Positions 33,521-45,621 of a stretch of DNA of 64,000 bases are shown piece after piece (position 1 is the stretch's first letter; the number at the start of each line of letters is the position of its first letter). Where the stretch lies: assembly GCA_947683425.1 (NCBI GenBank), contig CANTUQ010000043.1, positions 12,514,501 to 12,578,500 of the forward strand. The letters are read 5' to 3'. Source of the stretch: Excoecaria cochinchinensis. Taxonomy: Eukaryota > Streptophyta > Magnoliopsida > Malpighiales > Euphorbiaceae. Both the position numbers and the translations under genes were made by a program. The notes under the pieces are model-generated. The model was not told where the DNA came from. It worked only from the letters and a program-made list of their open reading frames with translations, and made no database searches.

Positions 33521-33696
33521 GATTCCATGGGAATCACAATGCGAATAATCCTTGCTGGATTTTATTATATGTGGAATAATGTGAAGTACCAGAAGGTACT
33601 AATGTGATGTGAAGCACCAGAAGGTGCTAATGTGAAAAAGTAGTCTCGATGAGATTACTGGTACCAGAGAGGTACCGATGCGATACCCGTTATCCG
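33521..33696 (+). repeat. Hairpin ladder B (5' LTR)
   Basis: Successive different stems: GATTCCatgGGAATC, AGTACCagaaGGTACT, AGCACCagaaGGTGCT, AGTCTCgatGAGATTACT (imperfect) and GGTACCagagaGGTACC. The same set is present in the 3' LTR at 40713-40888. Confidence 0.85.
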
Positions 33697-33949
33697 CGTT
33701 ATTGAATTGCAGGCTAATGGACTAAAAGGCTAATCAGTTAATTAAATAATAAATAGAGGTGATTGTGATACAAGAAAGTATGGATATGTGAATAAGTGAT
33801 TGATGCTTTATGATTGAACATAGTAATGAACAAAGCTATGCTTGAAATGGTACATGCTTTAATAATGATTGTTCTGGCATGTCTACTAATGCGTAATGTA
33901 TGATGTTTCTGATGGTGTGATAAATTATCTGCTATATATGAGTTCCCCA

Positions 33950-33994
33950 CTAAGCGTTATCGCTTAGCATGGATTTACTCTAATCCGTGCAGGT
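33950..33994 (+). other. Conserved double hairpin and GTGCAGGT box (5' LTR)
   Basis: CTAAGCGttatCGCTTAG (33950-33967) is directly followed by the CATGGATT...AATCCGTG arm pair and CAGGT. Same architecture as at 16994 and 63381. Confidence 0.8.
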
Positions 33995-34344
33995 ACGGAC
34001 GAGAGGTGACTGAAGGACGTCCCCCGCATTTTGGTACGGTCAACAATAGGAAGTGAATAACATAGGTTTGGGGGCTGTTATTTTGGGATTTTGTATATGC
34101 TTTTGTATAGTTAACATGTGTAATGGAAGTGTAAAGGCATGTAATTATTGTATGATCATGAATGTAACCTCTCATATGTATGTATGTCCTATGAATAGCT
34201 TGGCATGTGATGCTTGAGATAAGATACTATGTGATGAAATTTTATTGTTCAGATTTCGCATGTGTTCTGTTGTGTGTGTGCGACCTTCTCTAACCAAGAT
34301 TAGCTGAGCTAGTCTGTCGTTAGGGAAAGGGGCGTCACAAGTTG

Positions 34345-34356
34345 TGGTATCAGAGC
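34345..34356 (+). other. Primer-binding site (initiator Met-tRNA)
   Basis: TGGTATCAGAGC, complementary to the 3' end of plant initiator methionine tRNA, lies five bases after the 5' LTR. Confidence 0.9.
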
Positions 34357-34447
34357 CCAGGTTGAGTCTTTTCTTGGAATTGGGTAGACAAGATGTGTGT
34401 AGTTTGTTGACCTAATGCGGAAGTCCTTGTTTAATTTGTGTAGTAAG

Positions 34448-37400
34448 ATGGATTCTGGAAGGTATACCGGAGAGGAATCTGCCGAAAGTGTGAATCCTCG
34501 TGAAGCTGAGGTGACAGGATCTGGGCAGTCTGGATCGGTTGGTTATAGGAATGAGATTCCGTTTGGGCTTATGGAAGCTATGATGAAAATGACACAAGAT
34601 ATGACAAGAGTGATGGAACGTATGATGGCGCCTAGAGCCCCAATAGAATCTTTGAGAAAGCATGGTTTTGAGGAATTCCATGGAACAAGGTTAGATGAGT
34701 CAGAAAAAGCAGAGTACTGGATTGAGAAGGTGGAGAGGATTCTTAAGGAGATACGGTGTCCTCTTGACCAGTGGGTTGAATGTGTGGAGTCACTACTCCA
34801 AGGCCCTGCATATGATTGGTGGAAGCTGGTTCTGCAGAATCCGATGCTTCCTGAACCATTAGGCTGGGAGTTCTTTGAAAGGGAATTCAAGAACAAGTAT
34901 ATCACTAAAGCACATCGAGAGGCAAACTGGAAGAAGTTTCTGAGTTTAAGACAGAGAACCATGACGGTAGCAGAGTATGAAGCGAAATTCTGCCGCTTAA
35001 GTAAGTATGCGCCAAAAGGTGTTTTGACTGATATGTTGCGATGTCAACAGTTTGAGGAAGGGTTGATTGAGGAAATTAAAGCATTACTAATTTCTCTAAC
35101 AACAGAACAGAATATAAGTTATTATCGAATTGTACAAGCAACTTTGAGAGCTGAAAGAACGTTAGTAGCTCAAAGAGAATGGAGACAAAGGAAGAATGCA
35201 AGTAGAGGTGGTTCCCAATCGGGGAAAAGACCAAGAGATTCTCATGTGGCACCACCCGCGGAATCAGGGTTCAGTTCTGCAGCAAGAGGTAAGAAGCGTG
35301 GCGCTCCCTCAGCATCTGGTTCGGGAAGAGGGACATCTGGTAACAGAAGTGAGGTTCATGAGTGTCCTCATTGTGGTAAGAGGCATAGAGGAGAATGCTG
35401 GAGAGTGACAGGTGCTTGTTTTAGATGTGGAAGCACTGAGCATTTCCTTGCTAATTACCCGAATACTTATGAGATGTCAGAAAATCAACAAGAGCAGAGT
35501 AGGGGTGGTTCAAATTTACCTTCTTCTAACAGAGGAAGAGGAAGAGGACGTGGCAGAGGTAGTCAGTCCAGAGGTGCAGTCGATTTTAAGGTTGTGGATA
35601 GGCCTGATGCGACACCAGTGCGGGCTTATGCTATGAAGGCACAAGAGGATCAGGATGCGCCTGAGGTGATAGCAGGTACTATTCTACTTTGTGGTGTGGA
35701 AATGTTTGCACTTATTGATCCTGGTTCAACTCATTCATATGTGTGTGATAAAAAGATATGTTAAAAGATGCCTAAAGTTGAATATTTAAAATATGATATA
35801 TGTGTGTCTAGCCCTTTGGGAGGTAATGTTAATGTGAACAGAGTGTATAGAAACTGTGCATTAGAAGTTCAGGGTATAATGTTTCCAGCGGATTTGATTG
35901 AGTTACCGTTTGATGAGTTTGATTTGATTTTGGGTATAGATTGGTTAACCAAATATGATGCGGATGTTAAGTGTAAGAGGAAGATGGTTGTACTCTTTGA
36001 TGGTAAGGGAAACAAAGCGACAGTGAGGGGAGTGTGCACTAACCCTCTTGTGAATGTGATATCTGCTATGCAAGCCTGTCGGTGTATGAGAAAAGGATGT
36101 GAAGGTTATCTAGCTTTGGTGATAGACAGTAAGAGAGAACATGTGAAGATACAAGGGATACCGATAGTTAGAGAGTTTCCTGATGTGTTTCCTGAAGAAT
36201 TGAGCGGTGTACCACCGATAAGAGAGGTTGAGCTATCGATTGATGTGGCGCCAGGAACAGTACCTGTATCTAAGGCACCATACAGAATGGCTCCAACTGA
36301 GTTGAAGGAATTAAAAGAACAGCTGCAAGAATTGCTAAACAGGGGTTTTATTAGGCCTAGTGTTTCACCTTGGGGAGCACCTGTGCTATTTGTCAAGAAG
36401 AAAGATGGTACAATGAGAATGTGCATCGATTATCGGCAGTTGAATAAAGTGACAGTAAAGAATCGGTACCCTTTACCTCGGATTGAAGATTTGTTTGATC
36501 AGTTGAGAGGAGCCGGTGTATTTTCAAAAATTGATTTGCGTTCAGGGTATTATCAGTTGCAAGTGAAGAAAGAAGATATACCTAAGACTGCATTTAGAAC
36601 TCGATATGGGCACTATGAGTTTTTGGTGATGCCTTTTGGGTTGACTAATGCGCCAGCTGCATTTATGGATTTGATGAATCGGGTATTCAGACCGTATTTG
36701 GATCAATTTGTGGTAGTATTCATAGATGATATCCTGGTTTACTCAAGGGATGAAAAGGAGCACGAGCAGCATTTGAGAATTGTTCTCCAGACATTGCGAG
36801 AGCATCAGTTGTATGCCAAACTAAGTAAGTGTGAGTTCTGGCTCAAAGAGGTGTCATTCCTGGGTCATGTGATTTCATCTGAAGGGATTAAAGTAGACCC
36901 AACAAAGATAGAAGCAATTGTGAATTGGAAACCGCCTAAGAATGTGCTGGAGGTTCGCAGTTTCTAAGGGTTGGCTAGATACTACAGAAGGTTTGTAAAA
37001 GGATTTTCAGTGATAGCTTCACCGTTGACAAAGTTGTTACGAAAAGGAGTGAAGTATGAGTGGTCTGAAAGATGTCAAGCGAGTTTCGATCAGTTGAGGA
37101 AGATGTTAGTTGAAGCACTGATTCTTACACAGCCTATGACTGGTAAAGAGTATGTGTTGTATACCGATGCTTCGGGTGTCGGGTTGGGTTGTGTGTTGAT
37201 ACAAGAGGGGAAGGCAATAGCATATGCGTCGAGGCAATTGAAGCCGCATGAACAGAATTATCCGACTCATGATTTGGAATTGGCAGCAGTAGTGTTTGCT
37301 TTAAAGATTTGGCGACATTACTTGTATGGTGAGAAATGTAGAATTTACACCGATCACAAAAGTTTGAAATATCTGCTTATACAGAAGGAATTGAATCTGA

Positions 37401-39019
37401 GACAGCGGAGATGGCTCGAGTTATTTAAGGATTATGATTGTATTGTGGATTATCACCTGGGAAAAGCTAATGTAGTGGCGGATGCTTTGAGCAGGAAATC
37501 AATTTCAGCATTACAGTTAAAGCGGATCAAGTGGAGGTTTTCTGCAGACGGAGCTTTATTGGCACAGTTGAAAGCAAGACCGGTTCTGAAAGATGAGTTA
37601 ATGGTTGCTCAGAAAAATGATGTGAGGTTGCAACAAGTTTTGCAGTCAGTTAGTGATATGGATAAGACTGACTATTCAGTGAATGAAGACGGGGACCTGC
37701 TGTATAAGAATAGAATGTGTGTGGCAAGTGATAAAGAATTAAAGAAAAGATTAATGCATGAGGCTCATAATACGATTTTCACTATGCATCCAGGTGGAAA
37801 CAAGATGTATCAAGATATGAAATAGTTGTACTGGTGGCCTGGGATGAAGAAAGATATAGTGGAATATGTGTCTAAGTGCCTTGTCTGTCAACAAGTTAAA
37901 GCGGAACATCAAGTGCCTCAGGGGATGTTGCATCCACTCCCTATCCCACAATGGAAATGGGATAATATTACGATGGATTTCGTATCTGGATTACCTCTGA
38001 CCTCAAGACAACAGGATGCAGTATGGGTTATTGTGGACAGATTTTCGAAATCAGCTCACTTTATACCAGTTCGGATGGATTATTCTATGGAAAGGTTAGC
38101 TGAATTGTATGTAAGAGAAATTGTCCAATTGCATGGGATACCCTTGTCTATTATTTCTGATAGAGATCCCAGATTCACTTCTAAGTTTTGGAAGAGCTTA
38201 CAAGCGGCTTTGGGTACGAAATTGAACTTCAGCACTGCTTTCCATCTGCAAACTGATGGACAATCGGAAAGAATTATTCAGGTCTTGGAAGATCTGATGC
38301 GAGCATGTGTTTTGGATTTCTCTAAGAGTTGGGATAGGTATCTTCCACTTATGGAATTTGCTTATAACAACAGTTATCAGACCAGTATTGGTATGGCACC
38401 GTATGAAGTCTTGTATGGAAGGAAATGTCGTTCACCGATTTGTTGGACAGAATTGAATGAGAGCAGAATCATTGGACCTGATCTAGTGAGGGATACAGAA
38501 GAGAAAGCTAAGATCATACAGCAAAGATTGAAAGCAGCAAGTGACAGATAGAAATTGTATGCTGATTTGAAGAGAAGGGACATTGAGTTCAGTGTAGGCG
38601 ATAAAGTGTTTCTGAAAGTGTCTCCTTGGAGGAAGGTACTGCGATTTGGTAAGAAGGGGAAGTTGAGTCCAAGGTTTATCGGGCCTTATGAAGTGCTTGA
38701 AAGAGTAGGTTCAGTAGCTTATCGGTTGGCTTTGCCTCCGGCTTTGGCTAAGCTACATGATGTGCTCCATGTGTCTATGTTAAGAAGATATAGGTCAGAT
38801 GATTCCCATGTGTTACCTCTACCAGAAGTGGAAGTGCAGTCAGATTTCACTTATGATGAGAAACCAATAGTGATTTTAGCAAGAGAAGTAAGACAACTTC
38901 GGAACAAGCAGGTACCACTTGTAAAAGTACTCTGGCAGCACCATGGTGTTGAAAAGCAACTTGGGAACCAGAAGCGGCTATGCGAGAACAGCATCCACAA
39001 TTATTTCACTCAGGTATGA
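34448..39019 (+). pseudogene. Gypsy gag-pol polyprotein, one frame with four in-frame stops
   Basis: A single frame runs from MDSGRYTGEESAES to HNYFTQV with no frameshift, interrupted by stops at 35762 (TAA), 36965 (TAA), 37823 (TAG) and 38549 (TAG). Domains in order: gag core (to about 35180); two Cys/His knuckles, CPHCGKRHRGEC and CFRCGSTEHFLANY, the second lacking its final Cys; aspartic protease with LIDPGSTHSYV (about 35710); reverse transcriptase with MPFGLTNAPA and catalytic FIDD (36250-36830); RNase H with YTDASG and YTDHKSL (37130-37500). The integrase follows (37740-38500), with an HHCC finger containing CLVCQQ and its catalytic residues in ITMDF, SDRDP and GQSER. A chromodomain-like tail with LVKVLWQHHGVE ends the frame. 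An upstream ATG at 34415 is in frame, but 34448 fits the family better. Mobilisation in trans is possible because the LTRs and priming sites look intact. Confidence 0.92.
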
Positions 39020-39040
39020 ATTTCGAGGACGAAATTCTTT

Positions 39041-39054
39041 AAGGAGGGGAGAGT
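39041..39054 (+). other. Polypurine tract
   Basis: AAGGAGGGGAGAGT directly precedes the 3' LTR and would prime plus-strand DNA synthesis. Confidence 0.85.
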
Positions 39055-41538
39055 TGTCATGGCCGGATTTGTACCCTAAGAGAATTAACTTAAATTGGCA
39101 TGTGTGTGAGAATTGAATGTGTAGGATTGGACTTAATTGAAAGAAAGAAGTATTGTTAAGGGTTTTAATGGTAATTATGAATGTTTGTGCTAAGCATGAG
39201 TTAAAGGCTGATTGGCTAGTTAATAAAGGATTAATTAAGGAAATAATAACTTGATTTAATGGAAAGTGGAGACAGATTTGAGGAAGTGGTTTCCGTGTGG
39301 CTTCTTGAGAGGATGCCACCTACACTTTTGCATGCAAGAATGAGTTAAGGGAAGGGAAGAGTTTCATTTGGTAACCTAGCAATTTTCTGTGTTCTTCTCT
39401 TTTCTTTCTTGCATGGGAGTGAGTTTAGAGAGGCTTTATGAAGTGTTAGCAAATTGATGTTAAGTTGCTCAAGAATTAAGGGTTAAACTTAAGAGGTAAG
39501 TGAATAAGTGCATAATCTCATCTTCTACTCTTTCTTCTTGGTTGAGCTGGTTTGGATGGGATATTATTGGTTTGAGTTTGAGCTTGAGCATCTGTGTTGT
39601 TTTTGCTAGCTGAAGAAGTGAAGAGAGATAAGGGAAAGGCTGTAATCGGCGAGCCTAGCGTCCGTCGAAATTAGGAGCTAAGGCGGCAAGGTTTGGGAAC
39701 AAACCCTAATTGTGTGATTGTGTGATTAGTGCTGATTAAATAGAGATTTGAACTGAATATATGATATGTGAAATTGAAGTTTGAGCATGAATTATGTGAT
39801 GCTAGATAGTATGATTGTAGGAGCAATATGCTTGTGATAAAGTGCTTGAGAATGATTATGATTTGTGCTATTATTGAATGTCAAACAAGAAGGGAAAAAC
39901 CAGGTATGTGCTAATGGGTGAGTAGTTGATGTTTTGGGTTTATTGTCAAGCATGAGAATGAGATTTGAAGTCTAAATGAGAAGGTAGAAACGAGCTGAAA
40001 AACATAACTATGTTATGGTGATTTTGCATGGGTCACGGTGACAATGAAAATGATTGTGACCGTGACGTATGCTGAGTTCAATTCTGCCTAGTGGATTTTG
40101 GTATGTCACGGTGACAATGAAATTCATTGTGACCGTGAGGTACCCAGGAAGGCATTCTGTTTTGCAAAGTGAGAATATGTCACGGTGACAATGAGATTCA
40201 TTGTGACCGTGACATACCCTCAAGTTGCATTCTGTCGAGAGTTGGGAACATGTCACGGTGACAACGAAATTGATTGTGACCATGACATGCCCCCAGTTTG
40301 CATTTTGTTTTGGACTTCAATATGTCACGGTGACAATGAAATTCATTGTGACCGTGACCAACCCTGTTTTGGCAATATGATCCTAATGTGTTTGGCCATT
40401 CAAATGGCAAAGCTTTGAGTTGAAATGAAGGACAACCTGAGTAAGTATTATATGTGTGTTAAGTGATCCACAAATGTATACAATCATGGTGATTTTTGAA
40501 TGCGACCAGTTATGTGAATATTAAATGTGAAAATTGTATTTGAAAGCATACTGGGTATGCAAATGAAATGTTTAGCTATGTGCTAATGCAAATGTGAAAA
40601 GTGAAAAGTGAATTGAATAATTGTTTAACAACTTAAGCCTGCGAGTCAAGTAGTGGATAGTTAGGCATGCCTATAGGGTCAAGTGCTGCAGCCCCATGCG
40701 TTAAATGTGTCTGATTCCATGGGAATCATAATGCGAATAATCCTTGCTGGATTTTATTATATGTGGAATAATGTGAAGTACCAGAAGGTACTAATGTGAT
40801 GTGAAGCACCAGAAGGTGCAAATGTGAAAAAGTAGTCTCGATGAGATTACTGGTACCAGAGAGGTACCGATGCGATACCCGTTATCCGCGTCATTGAATT
40901 GCAGGCTAATGGACTAAAAGGCTAATCGGCTAATCAGTTAATTAAATAATAAACAGAGGTGATTGTGATACAAGAAAGTACGGATATGTGAATAAGTGAT
41001 TGATGCTTTATGATTGAACATAGTAATGAACAAAGCTATGCTTGAAATGGTACATGCTTTAATAATGATTGTTCTGGCATGTCTACTAATGCGTAATGTA
41101 TGATGTTTCTGATGGTGTGATAAATTATCTGCTATATATGAGTTCCCTACTAAGCGTTATCGCTTAGCATGGATTTACTCTAATCCGTGCAGGTACAGAC
41201 GAGAGGTGACTGAAGGACGTCCCCCGCATTTTGGTACAGTCAACAATAGGAAGTGAATAGCATAGGTTTGGGGGCTGTTATTTTGGGATTTTGTATAAGC
41301 TTTTGTATAGTTAACATGTGTAATGGAAGTGTAAAGTCATGTAATATTGTATGATCATGAATGTAACCTCTCATATGTATGTATGTCCTATGAATAGCTT
41401 GGCATGTGATGCTTGAGATAAGATACTATGTGATGAAATTTTATTGTTCAGATTCCGCATGTGTTCTGTTGTGTGTGTGCAACCTTCTCTAACCAAGATT
41501 AGCTTAGCTAGTCTGTCGTTAGGGAAAGGGGCGTCACA
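39055..41538 (+). repeat. 3' LTR of the gypsy element
   Basis: 2484 bp, nearly identical to the 5' LTR, with the same internal order: dyad repeats at 40032-40358, hairpin ladder at 40713-40888, double hairpin at 41150-41167. A small duplication (GCTAATCGGCTAATCAG near 40921) distinguishes it. The dyad cores here keep CACGG where the 5' LTR sometimes has CATGG. Confidence 0.92.
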
Positions 41539-41543
41539 CAGTG

Positions 41544-44012
41544 CTTCTCTGACGATACTTCAGTGACCATTGACTAGCAGTATAGGTTTGATTACAAATT
41601 AAATGAGCTGGAGTTTGTAGAAATTCGACTCCAAATGGTAATTACACTGCCAAAATTGCTTTTCCTTAATTCTTTTAAGTAAAATTATGCATATTATAGG
41701 TTTTAGTTAAGCATAAAGTTTATGCAATTTAGGGTATTAAGGGATGATTTCGTGTTTTTCATAGATTAGTAAAGGTTTAATATGAAATTGGATTTGAAAT
41801 TTCATGTTCTCCCTAAAATTTATTGGTGTTATGTATTATGTCTAAATGTGTAACTTTCTTTTGAATTAGTTAATATTATGTTAAACAAGCATGTATCTGT
41901 TGTAATGTTGTAACGTGATATAATTAGGCATAAATTGAATATTAACCTTTCTTAATTTGGTTGAATGTGTGTGTTATGTTTAGGTTAGGATTTATTGTAA
42001 GTTTTGGTGCAACTAAAGTACTTGACGATGAATTAATGATATTTTGATCTTTTATTTGATAATTGAGTATGATTTAATGAATTTTTTTGTGACTTTTAGT
42101 TGTGGAAGCTCTTGGGTTTTGGTGGAATTCAAGTGGAGATATATGATTTTATGGAGAATGTACCTTATAGAAGTGTAATTCAGGAAATTGATAAATTGCA
42201 TGAGACTGATAATGGAAATTCTTTGTGTTTGCTCACTCGTAAAAATGCTCAAGTGGGAGTTTTGCTCATTTATTATTCATTTATCTAATAATTTGGGTTA
42301 AATAATAGAAATGTGGACATAAGACTGTCTTATTTAATACAAAAGAAAGAAAGAAAGAAAGAAAGGAAAAGAGAAAGAAGTTATGCTTTTGATAATTATA
42401 CATATTTAATTACATTATTTGATCTGCACATAACAATTTTAGATAGCCTGTTCAAATCATGGCATAATTTATGCTCTGATGGTTCTAGAAAAAAAACATG
42501 AAATTAGTCCCTATAGAAAGTCAACTCATAAACCCATGTTTTTTTTTGTGAGGAGCATTAAGCTTAAACCAACCTCTAACTAGTTAAAAAAAAAATGACA
42601 TTAAACTTATAGTTCCAAAACTGTCAAAATCTGGAATAGCCTATGGTAAATTGGCAATAATCTCTTCCTTTGAGCTCATATTCGTTTGTTTTAACTTCCT
42701 ATTAGAAAGCTAAAACATAGGACAACATTTTTCATGAAGTTGTTAAATTTGGGTCTAAATCTAGGGACATAAATCTATCCAAAATAGTTGGTAATAAATT
42801 CAATTATGATGAATTTTTTTTTTTTTTTTGTGATGGAACTTTAAATTTTAAATTGATACAATAGTGATATATGTAGTGAGAAATTGGACAAAAAGTATGA
42901 ATATTTTTATGCATCTATGACTTATTGTTTAATCGTGTACAGCATTTAAAAGTAATTAAGCTCATGAATTCATATACAGATGACATGTATAAATGAGACT
43001 TATGGTGGACATAAATGATAAAGAAAGGCAGAATTGTGGTATTATCTATTTATATAATTGTGTGAAAAGATTATTGATGCCCATAGTAAATGGTAGGAAT
43101 CATGGGTAGGATATAATTGGCTGACCATAAGGATGGAAACTTAGTGGATGAGTTGGGTTAATGGAAACCCGTACTGTAGGTTAATGAGAACCTACGTAAG
43201 GAAGTGAGAGCAGTGTTCAGTTGTGGCCCCTCATAATTTGGTGTAAAAAGAGTAGTGTAATTCTACACATGGTTGGAGTGCACTGTCAGGTTTTAAAAAC
43301 TCCAATTCAAACGGGCCTATAAGGGCTCAGTCCTACATATCCCCTTTGATGAATTCCTTCGAGTTACTTTGGGCAATAAAAATCTTAGTTAAATAAAAGA
43401 TAATAATAAATGATTTTATAAAATTAATGGCTTAATGGAAATGACATTATGTATGCGCATGAACTAAATGTTCATAATTATGTGTAATGTATTTGCATAT
43501 ATGTCAGTAACTTAATTATTGCATATAGTATGACATTAAATAATTCATGAAATGCAAATGGAAGTTTATATGCATCTTATAACTACATTGAGTTGCTTAT
43601 GAATTCTATAAAATTAAGTAGATGAAAAAAAACTAAGTAGTATATTGTCTATGAAAGATAATATCATTTGAGTTGTTTAATGTGAAATGGGTGTAATTGG
43701 ATAAGTATGTGTACTAAATGAAAGTTTGAGTATAGTATCTGGAACTTTATTATATGTTGTGTGTGTGCACTTAGAGATAGAAAATTGGCAGCCTTTATAT
43801 GATTTTATGATTCCGTATGTTTATGTTTAAATTTTATGTGTATAATTTTATATTTTAACAATAAAAAATTAAATTTGGTACTCACCACTAAACTTCTAAC
43901 TTAATGAGCGGTTATTTTTGCATGTAGGTAAAAAGAAAGTATCCTTGAGGTCAGAGGAATAGTTCAAAAAATCTGCTAATATTTGAAGTCATATCAAAGT
44001 TTGGGCGAGAAA
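41544..44012 (+). mobile_element. Diverged gypsy LTR-like remnant (part 1)
   Basis: No gene is visible. Several features match the LTR plan seen elsewhere. CTGGAGTTT...ACTCCAAATGG (about 41610) resembles 61530-61555. Two hairpins, GGGTTaatggaAACCC (43155-43170) and GTAGGTTaatgagAACCTAC (43176-43195), correspond to a hairpin ladder. The box CTCACCACTAA...GCATGTAGGT (about 43880-43930) sits where the double hairpin lies in other families. The sequence appears to continue after the Athila element (54854-54963) and after the solo LTR (56319-56801), where it ends GGGTGTTACA. The left boundary is not found. A short ORF at 42100-42288 is unrecognised and probably chance. Confidence 0.45.
43155..43195 (+). 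repeat. Hairpin pair (ladder D)
   Basis: GGGTTaatggaAACCC followed five bases later by GTAGGTTaatgagAACCTAC. Both share the AATG(G/A)G(A)A loop type but differ in stem. Confidence 0.7.
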
Positions 44013-45365
44013 TGATATGAGCTTAAATAGCTCATATTTAGTCCATGATTTATATTTAAAATAATGTTTATTTGTAATTAATTGTATTAGAATTAATTAT
44101 GTTTTATGTGTTGTTCTATGTTTTGTGAGTATAGGAGAAATTGGAGAAAACAATGGAAAAAGGAGCAAAATTGTCCAAGAGAAGAGGAATCTATCACGAG
44201 CGCGACAAGCATCGTGAGCGTGACAGAAGGTGCTAAAGAAAAGGAAGAAAGAGAAGAACCAAAGGAGAAGCCGCATGCTGTCATGAGCGTGACGAGAAGC
44301 AGAGGAAAGCAAAGCAGCCAGTACGAAGGAAGAGAAGCAAGGGAAAGAAGGCTGTGCTCTGTCGCGAGCGCGACAGTTGTTGCGATCGCGACAAAGAAGA
44401 CCGTTGGGCAGTTTATCTTGAAAAGTCACTTGAACAATTGAGACTTTCCACCAACTTTTGCAACTCTTTGAAGAAGCTTATCAAGGGACATGACTTTTAG
44501 AACAATATAAATATTAATTTCAACTGTAATTTTAAATGTATGGAATTTTAACTAATTATTTTTCTATAAGTTAGAGAGAACAATTTCTTTAGTTAAAGTT
44601 CTAAGTTAGATTTTATGTTTTGAAGAAGAATACCAAGGAGAAGAAAATTTCTTATAAGGGTTTGGGAAAAGGGTTGAGAGATTTCTTTCTACTTACTCTT
44701 ATCTATTACTTTCTTCTCTGTAATTAAATGAATGTTATTTAAGGATCTTGAATGATATTATTGTTATTTTCTACTTCCATTTATGTTATTAGTCTTTTAA
44801 TGCAAAATTGTCTATTAGTATTATTGCATTATCATTATAAGTTAACGTAGAATTGAGAGGTTCACTTTATCTTACATCTAATAGAATTTCAGTATCAAAA
44901 TATAACTTGAGAGATCAGTATGTCAAGAAAATTGCTATAGGTTGGTGATTAATCTTAGAATATGTAATTAGAATTAACTAGTTCATTAATGAGAGTTAAG
45001 GATTAGTATTGTAATTGCATGTTTTGGGTACTCTAGTTCATGTCCAGAGAGTGAATTAGAAATTTTTTCTAATTTGGCTTGCTTATAAGATTATAATTTT
45101 AATTAAAAGATGGAATCAAGTTTCGTAACTATTAGTTCTTCATCATCTACGTTGTCTTCTTTGATCATTTTTAACTAGATTTAATTAATTTGTATGACAC
45201 GAGTAGTATAGAATTAATTTACAAATTATTGAACATTGTAAACAAGATAAAATGAAGTAATAATAGTGAGTGAAATGTAATCTACATTCTCTGTGGGATC
45301 GATATCTTAAGTACTATGAGCGATTAACTGTGCACTTGCGGAGTTAGCATTTTTAGCACCTAACA
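44013..45365 (+). repeat. 5' LTR of the Athila-type element
   Basis: TGATATGAGC...CACCTAACA, 1353 bp. Contains the TCGCGAGCGCGACA-type array at about 44190-44395, and near its end GGGATCGATATC and GTGCACTTGCGG. Confidence 0.85.
44190..44400. repeat. Dispersed TC(G/A)(C/T)GAGCG(C/T)GACA dyads in the 5' LTR
   Basis: At least six copies of the 14-base word, for example ATCACGAGCGCGACA, ATCGTGAGCGTGACA and GTCGCGAGCGCGACA, separated by purine-rich sequence. The best copies are self-complementary (TGTCGCG/CGCGACA). Confidence 0.8.
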
Positions 45366-45371
45366 AGTTTT

Positions 45372-45387
45372 TGGCGCCGTTGCCGGG
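45372..45387 (+). other. Primer-binding site (Asp-tRNA type)
   Basis: TGGCGCCGTTGCCGGG, six bases after the LTR. This is the usual priming site of Athila/Tat elements. Confidence 0.85.
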
Positions 45388-45621
45388 AAATGTTATGATT
45401 AAATTTATTGCCATTATGAATCTTGATTTATGATTTTGGATTACAATACTTAATTAGTTTTGTGTTTGTTTTGTTTTGTTTTTACAGGATTGGATAGTTC
45501 AAGTATATGCCTAATATAAGGAGTTCTCAAGAAGAACTTGAACCATTGAATCCAGAATAGAAAGATTTATTCAAGTAACCGTAAATCCAATAAGAAGAAG
45601 AATAAAACTAGGAGACTAATC

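Larger units (their letters stand above)
31863..34339 (+). repeat. 5' LTR of the gypsy element
   Basis: 2477 bp. From left to right it has a U3 block with GTGGCTTCTTGAG and TTGCATGCAA (about 32105-32145), five dyad repeats (32840-33165), GGCATGCCTATA...GCTGCAGCC, a hairpin ladder (33521-33696), and a double hairpin with GTGCAGGT (33950-33994). Confidence 0.92.
31863..41538 (+). mobile_element. Complete chromovirus-type Ty3/gypsy retrotransposon, 9.7 kb
   Basis: Both LTRs (31863-34339 and 39055-41538), a primer-binding site, gag-pol with C-terminal chromodomain and a polypurine tract are present. The 5-bp duplication CAGTG is perfect (31858-31862, 41539-41543). LTRs start TGTCATGG and end GCGTCACA. 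The order protease, RT, RNase H, integrase, chromodomain-like tail and the initiator-Met tRNA primer site point to the Tekay/Del group of chromoviruses. By eye the LTRs differ at only one to two percent of positions, mostly C/T or G/A changes, so insertion was recent. Four in-frame stops prevent a full polyprotein. Confidence 0.92.
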
